The position numbers and the translations under genes are program-made. A stretch of 64,000 bases of DNA from Modestobacter versicolor (GTDB taxonomy: Bacteria > Actinomycetota > Actinomycetes > Mycobacteriales > Geodermatophilaceae), in assembly GCF_014195485.1 (NCBI RefSeq), contig NZ_JACIBU010000001.1:62001-126000 (forward strand), read 5' to 3'. Below the pieces are notes generated by a model. It was not told where the DNA came from and made no database searches. It was given only the letters and a program-made list of their open reading frames with translations. Every line of letters starts with the position of its first letter. Position 1 is the stretch's first letter. Positions 31,842-39,352 of the stretch are shown here, in pieces.

Positions 31842-33586
31842 TCAAGCAGTGAGATCTCTAATTACGGATTTCCCTGTGACCTTTTCGATCACGGCCACCA
31901 GCGCCCGGGTGCGCGCAGCGATGAACGCGTCATAGTCGTCTGCCAACATCGCATCTCGCGACTTGTTATCGATAACGTGTGTCTTGAGCAAACGGTCCCG
32001 GTTAGGTCCGATCGACCCCGTTCTCATGTCTTGGAGATAGCTGCTCGGTGCGTTGTCGCTTATCACGCGGTTTGTTTCGGCGTCAATCAGTGTGCGATTA
32101 AGAATCAGTTCGCCGCTCAGGTCGCCGGAATACTCACGCTTCAGCCAAGCTTGAGGAAAGATGTGGTGAGCGTCGATCTCCTGTGCCTGCATTTGGCTCG
32201 CCGTGATCCGCTGACGCGTGTGAAAGTCGAGAGCCCCATTCTGCATCACCAGAACCATCGTCCCGCGATAGAGCGCACGGCGGTTCGTGCGGGCGTTCGC
32301 GATCTGACTTTCGTTGAATGCAAAGTTGGCGACAGCCTCTGGGGCAGTGTCACTCTCGCCGGCCAGCCATGCTCGCAACAACAAGTAGTCTGCCTGTGCC
32401 TGACTGTTTCCGCCTTGATCGAAGTTGGCGGTGAATACGGTGCACCAAAATACTGCTTCATTCGCTCCAGGGCGACGCCCCGCTTCTTGCTGGGCGCGTC
32501 GCGGATAACGTCCCACGCTGCCGCCATGGGGACTAGAATCATACCGTAGGGCAGCCACTTCTCGGTTTGAACCCAGCATTGATCTCTAACGAATTCGAGC
32601 GCGTCAGCGTATCCCTCAATCACGGTATTCCAATGCGCTTGAATGTTCTCTGCCCGCAAATCGAGCACCTTCGCTCGTTGAGCGGACCCTGTCGAACGAA
32701 GAGTCACCGCCTGCAAGACATTATACGGGTCCACGTTGTAGTCGACCAACACTTGGTGCTGCTGCCTTGCTGACGCCCACAAATCCCTTAGATTCTGGCC
32801 ATATGCCCAAACTCGCGCCGTAATCAACTCAAAGACGCTAAGTTTTACGCCCCGCAAATTGAGCGTCTCGAAGATCTTGCATACAGCAATCATGGTCGTC
32901 TGTTCATCCAGCTCAACGACCGGAAAGTTATATGATCCCAATGGTGTGAGCAAAGCTCTTCGAACGGACGACAGGCGCAGGCGACGACTAAGTTGAGTGT
33001 CTGAATCTCCGCCATGATGGGCCACTGCTTGTTCCACCCAAGCATCGAAACCGGCGTCGGCCTGTAGGTACTGATGTACGGGGAAGACCCAGTTGTCCTT
33101 CTGCCAATCAGCGTTATCTGATTGGATGGGGCGGCCAGCCTTAACGGTCTCAAATGTGACCAACGCATCGAAGTCAACGGCCTCCACATCCAGCGGACTG
33201 GCCGAATCAACGAGCGACGCCAAGTTAACCAGATATCGCGCATCACCGACGCCCCGGTGGGCCTGATAAAGGGACGTGAGTCGCTGCTGGCCGTCAAGAA
33301 CGAGCATTGGGGGCGTGGCGTTGACGCTCAGGTCCGGAGCGCCGGCGAAAGCCCTAGGGGCGAAGGCGTGGATACCGGTAGAAGGCTGCCGCAGCATCAA
33401 CAGCGAGCCCGAAGGAAATTTGCTCATGATGGATACCAGTAGATCGCGCGTGGCCGCCGGGTCCCAGACAAAGTCCCGCTGAAAGTCGGGCAAGGCGAGT
33501 CGCTTTGCTTCGATCTCTTGAAGCATCCAGGAGATCGGTCGGGGTTGGGTGTCGAAGATGGGGTCGCCGCCGCCGAAGACAGTCAC
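31842..33586 (-). pseudogene. GmrSD-like type IV restriction enzyme (DUF262 + DUF1524), frameshifted
   Basis: The N-terminal half (from GTG 33586) is a DUF262 domain: ALPDFQRDFVWDPAATRDLLVSI and the nucleotide-binding LVLDGQQRLTSLYQA. The C-terminal half, in another frame, is a DUF1524 HNH-type nuclease: EIDAHHIFPQAWLK ... LNRTLIDAETNR. The frame is lost at an AAAA run at 32447-32450: one extra base gives ALERMKQYF joined to WCTVFTANFDQGG, a 581-residue protein. GmrSD enzymes cleave glucosylated hydroxymethylcytosine phage DNA. The gene may be a recent pseudogene, a homopolymer sequencing error, or switchable. The GTG has TAGGCT 6 nt upstream, so the mRNA is probably leaderless. Confidence 0.8.
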
Positions 33587-33592
33587 GCCCGC

Positions 33593-33598
33593 AGCCTA
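33593..33598 (-). promoter_or_regulatory. -10 box TAGGCT of leaderless GmrSD-like gene
   Basis: TAGGCT lies 6 nt before GTG 33586 with no ribosome-binding site in between, the spacing expected when transcription starts at the start codon. The same arrangement is seen at the methyltransferase, Vsr and HTH genes of this island. Confidence 0.45.
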
Positions 33599-33770
33599 GG
33601 CAGTCAACGGGGGCCGGCGCGGGACGAGCGTCGACAACATCACCTCCGTCGGCGTTGGTGGCCCGAGGGCAGGGAGAGGGCGCGTGGCGGCAGCGCCTTC
33701 AAGGCCGCTTGAGCTCCGACCCCGCCAGCACGTCGAGGGACCGTTCGGTAGATAGCCGGTTTCACTGATG

Positions 33771-33909
33771 CCGTGCCGTGCCGTGCCGTGCCGTGCCGTG
33801 CCGTGCCGTGCCGTGCCGTGCCGTGCCGTGCCGTGCCGTGCCGTGCCGTGCCGTGCCGTGCCGTGCCGTGCCGTGCCGTGCCGTGCCGTGCCGTGCCGTG
33901 CCGTGCCGT
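33771..33909. repeat. 27-copy CCGTG pentanucleotide tandem repeat
   Basis: Twenty-seven uninterrupted perfect copies of CCGTG (33771-33905) plus a partial unit. The tract immediately follows the ATG at 33768 and leads toward the Eco29kI-like endonuclease gene. As 5 is not a multiple of 3, each copy gained or lost shifts the frame. With 27 copies the ATG frame ends at 34067 and is out of frame with the endonuclease; 25 or 28 copies would join them. Confidence 0.95.
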
Positions 33910-33936
33910 TATGCGGGAACGCCGTACGCTGCCGGG

Positions 33937-34740
33937 GTGCTCGAGGCCGGTGGAGAAGGAAAGCGCGTCGCAGAAGGACGGCGGACCAGGCGGTCTCGGA
34001 TCAACTGGTCCACCGCCGCGAGGCCGACGCCCTACGAACCGTTGAGCAAGGTGAACCTTGGTCGTAGCGTTGAGGCCGAACTTCTCCGAAGTCCCATGCA
34101 TCCTTTGAGTGAAGTCCCGCCGTTTCTCGGAGCCGGCATTTACGCCATTTACTACATCGGCGACGCCGAGCTGTACCGACCCTTATCTGGCAGTCAAACT
34201 CCTATCTATGTGGGAAAGGCAGCGCAGACGGGAGCTCGCAAGGGGCAGGTTGACCCCGAAAAGGAGGGGCATGAGCTCTGGGATCGCATCGACGAGCATC
34301 GCGCGAGTATCGATGCAGTTGAAAACTTAGAGGTCGCGGGCTTCAACGTGCGTTACCTGGTCGCGGATGAGCTGTTTATCCCGCTCGCGGAGCGGCTGAT
34401 GCTCCGTGGCTTCCAACCCCTGTGGAATGTCGTGGTCGACGGGTTCGGAAACCATGATCCTGGAGCTGGACGATATCGAGGTGCTCGCCCGTCCTGGGAT
34501 GAACTCCACCCGGGGCGTAAGTGGAATTTGAAGATGCCCAAGCCGAGCATGTACTCAGCTGATGTCTCCGTAGAGCGCATCAAGATGCACTTCGAGCGCG
34601 TGCCTCCGGTGATCGACGTTGATCCCTTGGCGCTGCTGCCGGCACCGTCGGACATCGATGCCCTCTCGGAAGGCTCGGCCGAGACTGGGCCCCTGTCTCT
34701 TTTCGATGGCACGACAACATCGCCTAGAGAGACTCCGTGA
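33937..34740 (+). CDS. Eco29kI-family GIY-YIG restriction endonuclease 1, behind repeat tract
   Basis: The GIY-YIG nuclease domain reads GAGIYAIYYIG (nt about 34129-34161), TPIYVGKA, DRIDEH (catalytic Arg and His), the catalytic Glu in PLAERLM and the Asn in LWNVVVDGFG. All active-site residues of the Eco29kI group are present. Homology with the second copy (36644-37255) begins near PYEPLSKVNLG (about 34030). The true start is uncertain: in-frame GTG 33937 lacks a ribosome-binding site, and the frame is open back through the CCGTG repeat, where it encodes PCRAV repeats. A C-terminal extension of about 75 residues is absent from copy 2. Likely recognises the sequence protected by the nearby methyltransferase. 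Confidence 0.8.
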   Translation: MLEAGGEGKRVAEGRRTRRSRINWSTAARPTPYEPLSKVNLGRSVEAELLRSPMHPLSEVPPFLGAGIYAIYYIGDAELYRPLSGSQTPIYVGKAAQTGARKGQVDPEKEGHELWDRIDEHRASIDAVENLEVAGFNVRYLVADELFIPLAERLMLRGFQPLWNVVVDGFGNHDPGAGRYRGARPSWDELHPGRKWNLKMPKPSMYSADVSVERIKMHFERVPPVIDVDPLALLPAPSDIDALSEGSAETGPLSLFDGTTTSPRETP

Positions 34741-35310
34741 CACCTTTAAGTTGCGTGTGCTCGATCGCGCAGCCTCCGCCAGAAGAAGGCTGCCGAAAGG
34801 GACTCCACATTGGCCCTCTGGCGCGACTGCTCTCTTGATGCACACGAAGCGGCGAGTATGCGCCATTTGGCGCCAGTGATGAGCGGGTTCTATGTTGCGG
34901 CAGTCAGGGCGATGCACCGCTCCCGCTTTCGTCCCCGCTTGATTAGATCGACACGTTAGCCTGCGCCGGATCTAGCCAGCTCAACCGTCGCCTTGAACAG
35001 TCGGCGTTGCGTTTCCGTGACCACCCAAGACGCTGAACCTGTCGTCGTGGCAGGTGGCTGCGGTATATCCGAGTGTCGAGCCCTGGCTGCACTTGCGAGA
35101 TGACCCGAGCCCTGGGTGGCCCGGTCCGCCGAGGCGCCCCACGGACCTCTCCCTGGGCGGTGGCGCGTCGGCGGTGGCAGCCCAACCATGGCTGCGTAGC
35201 CGCGCATGCCGGCCGCCCGTCCAGGCGGTCAAGCCCAGGCGAGAGCCCTAGCTGGAGTGAAGGTGTCCAACTCGGACCCTTCGTTGGCGGGTCCTGTCAC
35301 CCGTCCGGGT
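34741..35310. other. Gap between endonuclease 1 and methyltransferase
   Basis: About 570 bp with no convincing gene. The sequence near 35311 (TAGCCT, then GTG after 5 nt) is the likely methyltransferase promoter. No controller (C-protein) gene was found. Confidence 0.4.
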
Positions 35311-35316
35311 TAGCCT
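35311..35316 (+). promoter_or_regulatory. -10 box TAGCCT of leaderless methyltransferase gene
   Basis: TAGCCT ends 5 nt before GTG 35322, with no ribosome-binding site. This fits a leaderless transcript. Confidence 0.5.
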
Positions 35317-35321
35317 GCATC

Positions 35322-36647
35322 GTGCGCTCAGTTGAACTCTTCGCTGGAGCTGGCGGCCTCGGCCTCGGCTGTGAGCTGGCCGGCTTTCATGCGGTCAAGG
35401 TGGTCGAGTGGGACCGCTGGGCTTGCGACACAGTCCGTGAGAACCGCGCGGCGGCTCATCCCCTGGTGGCGTCTTGGGACGTGGTCGAGGGCGACGTGCG
35501 GGGGGTGGACTGGTCGGACATCGTCGAGCCGGTTGACCTAGTCACAGGTGGTCCGCCGTGCCAGCCCTTCAGCGCTGGAGGCAAGGGACGCGCGGCCGAC
35601 GATCGGCGGGACATGTTCCCGGCGGCCATTGAGGTGATCCGCACGCTGACTCCGCGGGCGTTCATCTTGGAGAATGTTAGAGGTCTGACTCGTGCCGCGT
35701 TCGCGAACTATTACCAGTATATTCTCTTGCAGCTTGCTTATCCCGAGCTTGCCAGCCGACCCGACGAGGCCTGGGGCGAGCATTATGAGCGACTTCAAGT
35801 TGAGCACACGTCAGCACACGACACCGCCCTCCGGTACAACGTCGTGCCGACATTGGTCAACGCGGCCGACTACGGAGTTCCTCAACAGCGCCATCGGGTG
35901 TTCATGGTTGGCTTTCGATCTGACATCGAAGCCGAATGGAGCTTTCCAGCGCAGACGCATTCTTTTGACTCGCTCTTGTACTCGCAGTGGGTGATCGGTG
36001 ACTACTGGGAGCGCCATAAGGTGCCAACGAAGGAGCGGCCCTCGATGCCAGAGCGAGTCGCGACGCGCGTCAACAAGCTGCGCAGCATCGACCCGTCGAT
36101 GCTGCATCGACCGTGGCGCACCGTGCGTGATGCCCTTGTTGGCCTGCCCGATCCTCGGTCTGCCGCTGCACGAAAGCATCTGAACCACGTGTTTCAGGGG
36201 GGAGCGAAGTCCTACCACGGGCACAGTGGAAGCCCGATCGACATGCCTGCCAAGGCGCTAAAGTCCGGCGTTCACGGTGTGCCCGGGGGCGAAAACATGC
36301 TTCTCAACCCGGACGGAACCATTCGGTACTTCACCGTGCGTGAGTCTGCTCGCCTTCAAACCTTCCCGGAGCGGTACGAGCTCCACGGGGCTTGGGGAGA
36401 GGCGATGAGGCAGCTCGGTAACGCCGTGCCTGTCTTGTTGGCTCAAAAGGTTGCTGGCAGCGTAGCGGAGCATCTGACCCTGGCGGCGCTGCGCGAAGCG
36501 GCCATGGACCGCAGGGCTTCAAGCACTCAAGCGGCGTATCCCACAACAGACCAACTCCAGATGGCTCCGTTGACGGAGACTGGCGACAATGTCACGGATC
36601 CGAGGGTTATCTCGGGCGACATCGTCGGTGGCGTCCCAGGCATATGA
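35322..36647 (+). CDS. C5-cytosine DNA methyltransferase (type II R-M)
   Basis: 441 residues. Motif I is ELFAGAGGLGLG (residues 5-16), motif IV GGPPCQPFS with catalytic Cys80, motif VI ENVRG (117-121), motif VIII PQQRHRVFMVGF and motif X AMRQLGNAVPVLLA, the standard order for Dcm/HhaI-type enzymes. GTG 35322 is chosen because motif I begins within five residues. It is translationally coupled to endonuclease 2 by a 4-nt ATGA overlap. With the two Eco29kI-like nucleases (Eco29kI itself recognises CCGCGG) and Vsr it forms a complete type II system. The actual target is unproven. Confidence 0.94.
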   Translation: MRSVELFAGAGGLGLGCELAGFHAVKVVEWDRWACDTVRENRAAAHPLVASWDVVEGDVRGVDWSDIVEPVDLVTGGPPCQPFSAGGKGRAADDRRDMFPAAIEVIRTLTPRAFILENVRGLTRAAFANYYQYILLQLAYPELASRPDEAWGEHYERLQVEHTSAHDTALRYNVVPTLVNAADYGVPQQRHRVFMVGFRSDIEAEWSFPAQTHSFDSLLYSQWVIGDYWERHKVPTKERPSMPERVATRVNKLRSIDPSMLHRPWRTVRDALVGLPDPRSAAARKHLNHVFQGGAKSYHGHSGSPIDMPAKALKSGVHGVPGGENMLLNPDGTIRYFTVRESARLQTFPERYELHGAWGEAMRQLGNAVPVLLAQKVAGSVAEHLTLAALREAAMDRRASSTQAAYPTTDQLQMAPLTETGDNVTDPRVISGDIVGGVPGI

Positions 36648-37255
36648 CCGACTCCTTCAACCCGCTGGACATCAAAAATCTCGGGGACAGTCTTCAGCGG
36701 GCTATCCTTAGCTCAGAGCCCATCTCTCTCGAGAACTTGCCGATGTTCCGCGGCGTCGGAATTTATGCGATCTACTATGTCGGGTATTTTCCGAGCTACG
36801 AACTGCTTGCTGAGGCTAACCGTGACGGCTCATGGGAGCAGCCGATCTACGTTGGGAAGGCGGAGCCCAAAGGTGGACGGAAGGGTGTGTTGACGGAGGA
36901 GGCTTCTGATTCGACAGCCTTGCAGAACCGATTGCGAGCTCACGGTCGCAGCATCCGCTCCGTAGAGAATCTCTATTTGTCCGACTTTTATGCCCGGTAC
37001 CTCGTCGTCGAGCCCGTATGGGTTCCGCTCGGGGAGAGCGTGCTGATCAATCGTTTCGGTCCCGTCTGGAACACCATCGTCGATGGATTTGGAAGCAATG
37101 CCGCTGGTGTAGGCCGGTTCGCCGGCATGAGGTCGCGGTGGGACACTCTTCATCCGGGGCGGCCGGCAGCAGAGTCTCTGGCATCCCGCGAAGAGGACGC
37201 GGAGGAGATCGCTCAGGACGTTTGGGAGTACCTGCGGCAAAGAATGCAAGTCTAA
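36644..37255 (+). CDS. Eco29kI-family GIY-YIG restriction endonuclease 2
   Basis: A 203-residue nuclease of normal Eco29kI length. GVGIYAIYYVG (37-47), PIYVGK (67-72), R96 and H100 (NRLRAH), E131 (LGESVLI) and N143 (VWNTIVDGFG) match the known catalytic set. The ATG overlaps the methyltransferase stop, so methyltransferase is made first from the same message. The 3' end faces the Vsr gene, 9 bp away. It shares the same domain with endonuclease 1, but the two differ substantially, so they are old paralogues rather than a fresh duplication. Confidence 0.9.
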   Translation: MTDSFNPLDIKNLGDSLQRAILSSEPISLENLPMFRGVGIYAIYYVGYFPSYELLAEANRDGSWEQPIYVGKAEPKGGRKGVLTEEASDSTALQNRLRAHGRSIRSVENLYLSDFYARYLVVEPVWVPLGESVLINRFGPVWNTIVDGFGSNAAGVGRFAGMRSRWDTLHPGRPAAESLASREEDAEEIAQDVWEYLRQRMQV

Positions 37256-37264
37256 CGGCTCGAA

Positions 37265-37705
37265 TCAGGGGCCGATATTCCGTCGTTCTCGCACCGCTCG
37301 TTCAACCCGGTCAGCCGCGCTTACCACTTGTTCGTGCTCCCACACGACGACTACCACGTATCCGGCCGCACGTAGCTGCTCCTCCGTCAGCGCGTCACGG
37401 GCGATGTTGGTCTGCAGCTTGTCCTCCCACCACTCGGCGTTGACGGAGCCTCGGCGGTAGTGATCCGGACAGCCGTGCCAGAAGCAGCCACGAACGTCTA
37501 CAGCCACCCGGGGGCCAGGAAAGACAATGTCGACGGACCTGCGTCGGTCGGGGAGAAGCTTCTTGTGAAGCCGAAACCGCAACCCTCGACGGTGCAGCTC
37601 GCGGCGTAGCGCCATCTCAGGAGCTGTGTCACGGGTCTTCTGAAGCTGCATGGCCCGGCGTCGTCGGGGCGGTTCGGGAGGCTCACGCGTTTGTCGGGCC
37701 GTCAC
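37265..37705 (-). CDS. Very short patch repair (Vsr) endonuclease
   Basis: A 146-residue Vsr protein: TRDTAPEMALRRELHRRGLRFRLH, VDIVFPGPRVAVDVRGCFWHGCPDH (catalytic Asp and the His/Cys zinc-site region) and NAEWWEDKLQTNIARD. It nicks T:G mismatches left by deamination of 5-methylcytosine, so it accompanies the C5-methyltransferase. GTG 37705 has TAACCT 6 nt upstream and no ribosome-binding site (leaderless); ATG 37651 is an alternative. Convergent with endonuclease 2. Confidence 0.93.
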   Translation of the reverse strand: MTARQTREPPEPPRRRRAMQLQKTRDTAPEMALRRELHRRGLRFRLHKKLLPDRRRSVDIVFPGPRVAVDVRGCFWHGCPDHYRRGSVNAEWWEDKLQTNIARDALTEEQLRAAGYVVVVVWEHEQVVSAADRVERAVRERRNIGP

Positions 37706-37711
37706 AATCGA

Positions 37712-37717
37712 AGGTTA
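37712..37717 (-). promoter_or_regulatory. -10 box TAACCT of leaderless vsr-type gene
   Basis: TAACCT lies 6 nt before GTG 37705 without a ribosome-binding site, matching the pattern at neighbouring island genes. Confidence 0.45.
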
Positions 37718-38063
37718 AGTCAGAGTGGAGCTCCTAGGGCGGCACGGGCGCCATCCCTGACGTCAGCAGTCGTTCGGTGCACTGCTTATCAGTTGGGCGC
37801 TGATCAAGGCGGGCAGGCCGGCACTGGCGTCCGACCTCCAGCTGCTCAAACGCCGCCGACTACGGCGCCCCAAGGTCATGCGGAGGGCGCTGCTCGTAGT
37901 TTCCTCGCAGTACTCTTGTCGGCGCGTAGAAAAATTCCCGATTCCGAACCACTCAACGGGTACTCCTCGCCGCCCAGGGTGCCGGCGTTCGCGGGCCTCG
38001 AAAGGTCTCAGGCGAGTTGAGAATGTCGGCCCGTGACGTCTGCCCTTGAGGCTCACCGAGCGT
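37718..38063. other. Intergenic region, nothing recognised
   Basis: About 345 bp between the Vsr promoter and the HTH gene stop. No coding frame with support and no RNA gene was seen. Confidence 0.4.
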
Positions 38064-38363
38064 CTAACGTCTGCTCCCCCCGCCGCGTTGCCGTTCGTCG
38101 TGGTTCTGAGGGGGAGCAGAAGTGAGCGGTTGCTTCGACGCTCCACGGCCGCGGCGGTGGACGCCGTGCTTGTCGAGAATGTTGCGTACCGCCGAGTGGG
38201 AGCGATCAGTCAGCTCTGCGATCTCTCGAAGCGATCTGCCGTCCCTGTACTGTTCGATCACAAACTCTTCGACAAGTGCTTGAATCCTTGGCTCCGGCCG
38301 AGAGGTGGCCGTCCCGGCAAATTCCTGCAATGGTCGAAGCTGCGGACGAGGCGGGTATGGCAC
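38064..38363 (-). CDS. Small helix-turn-helix DNA-binding protein
   Basis: A 99-residue protein with a resolvase/IS30-type HTH: IQALVEEFVIEQYRDGRSLREIAELTDRSHSAVRNILDKHGVHRRGRG (residues about 27-74). The pattern matches small actinobacterial HTH proteins that recur near mobile and defence loci. GTG 38363 has TATCCT 6 nt upstream (leaderless). The C-terminal coding end overlaps an 11-bp inverted repeat, TCTGCTCCCCC / GGGGGAGCAGA (38070-38080, 38110-38120). It may regulate the R-M genes (inference). Confidence 0.7.
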   Translation of the reverse strand: MPYPPRPQLRPLQEFAGTATSRPEPRIQALVEEFVIEQYRDGRSLREIAELTDRSHSAVRNILDKHGVHRRGRGASKQPLTSAPPQNHDERQRGGGSRR

Positions 38364-38375
38364 GTCAACAGGATA

Positions 38376-39205
38376 TGCGGAGCGGTTTGGCTGCCGCCAG
38401 TGTTTCAGCGAGTCGAAGTCTATTATGCACAGCTAGTTGGTCGATTCGGCTCGCGGTCTGTCAGCGCTCGTAGGCGCCAAGCGAGTCCCAGGGGCAGCGC
38501 GAGGAAGTTCGAAAGCTTCTGGTAGCTGCCGGCCGACAACGCATGGTTAGGCCCACTAGCTGTTCAACCATGCGCGCTTAGTGGCTGCGCATGGGGCGCA
38601 GAGGGAAGGCCTCCCCGTGACGCCACGACGACACCCCTGTCGGGCAAGTGCGGCAGGTGCGTTCCGAACTATGTCTGCGACTTCGGGTTGCGGGCTTTAT
38701 GCGGAAATGTGCTTGATCGGCGGCAGTGGGCAGCGGGCGGCGGAATCGTCTACTAGAGCTTGAGACACGCCCAGCGCCATCACGGTGCTGCGAGGCGGCG
38801 ACCTACCGGTGAGCGAACGAGCACAACGGCTGTGTCGCCTCATCTGCCCTCAGCAGGCGACCGACGTCGCGGTCGCACGCGGACGTGGCTCGGCGCGGAT
38901 CTCCATCGAAGCACCCCCCCTCGACGTCTACGGCAGTGAAGTCGCTGCCCGGGAAGCTACGTCCGGCTGAGAGTCGCCCGAGCACTCCTAACCCGACTAG
39001 CTGCCGTTGCGCGCGCGGGGTACCTGGGTATAACTTCCGGTCTGGAACCGATGTCAGCTCCACCGACGCGCTGCTCACCCTCACCGGGCGGGCGGTGTAG
39101 GACAACCGATGGGTTACACCGTCGACGTTCGAAGCCGGGTCAGGCGCTGATACCGCGTCCGTCTCGTCCACGCCGGGTCGCGTATCCGGATCGACGGGTC
39201 GGGGT
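38376..39205. other. Long gap in accessory island
   Basis: About 830 bp without a supported gene. An 8-bp inverted repeat GCATGGTT / AACCATGC lies near 38539-38573. Short open frames lack codon bias or ribosome-binding sites. It may be decayed sequence. Confidence 0.4.
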
Positions 39206-39275
39206 GAAGAGGCTCGTCCTGGCTCTCCGCCCCACAGCGCCATTGGCGCGGGGTGTGAGGGCCTCTTCGTTTTCT
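39206..39275 (+). terminator. Stem-loop with T run upstream of the 695-residue protein gene
   Basis: Outer stem GAAGAGGC (39206-39213) / GCCTCTTC (39261-39268) followed by GTTTTC, with an inner stem GCGCC-att-GGCGC flanked by CCCC/GGGG. It has the form of an intrinsic terminator, about 80 bp before the start codon, so it may attenuate the gene or isolate it from upstream transcription. Confidence 0.55.
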
Positions 39276-39352
39276 GGACCCCTCCACGCCGTGCCACCGG
39301 CACGGCGAACCGTCCGTGCCGGCCCGACGGATGGACCCAGTGGAGGCCCACC

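Noticed and set aside
31205-31852. Several short open frames at the left border of the island
   Set aside because: None has codon bias, a start signal or recognisable similarity; they overlap each other in different frames.
33771-33909. CCGTG tract considered as a CRISPR array
   Set aside because: It is a contiguous 5-bp repeat with no spacers, and no cas gene is nearby.
33640-34101. Minus-strand frame encoding RHGTA repeats across the CCGTG tract
   Set aside because: It is the reverse reading of the pentanucleotide repeat with no start signal or domain.
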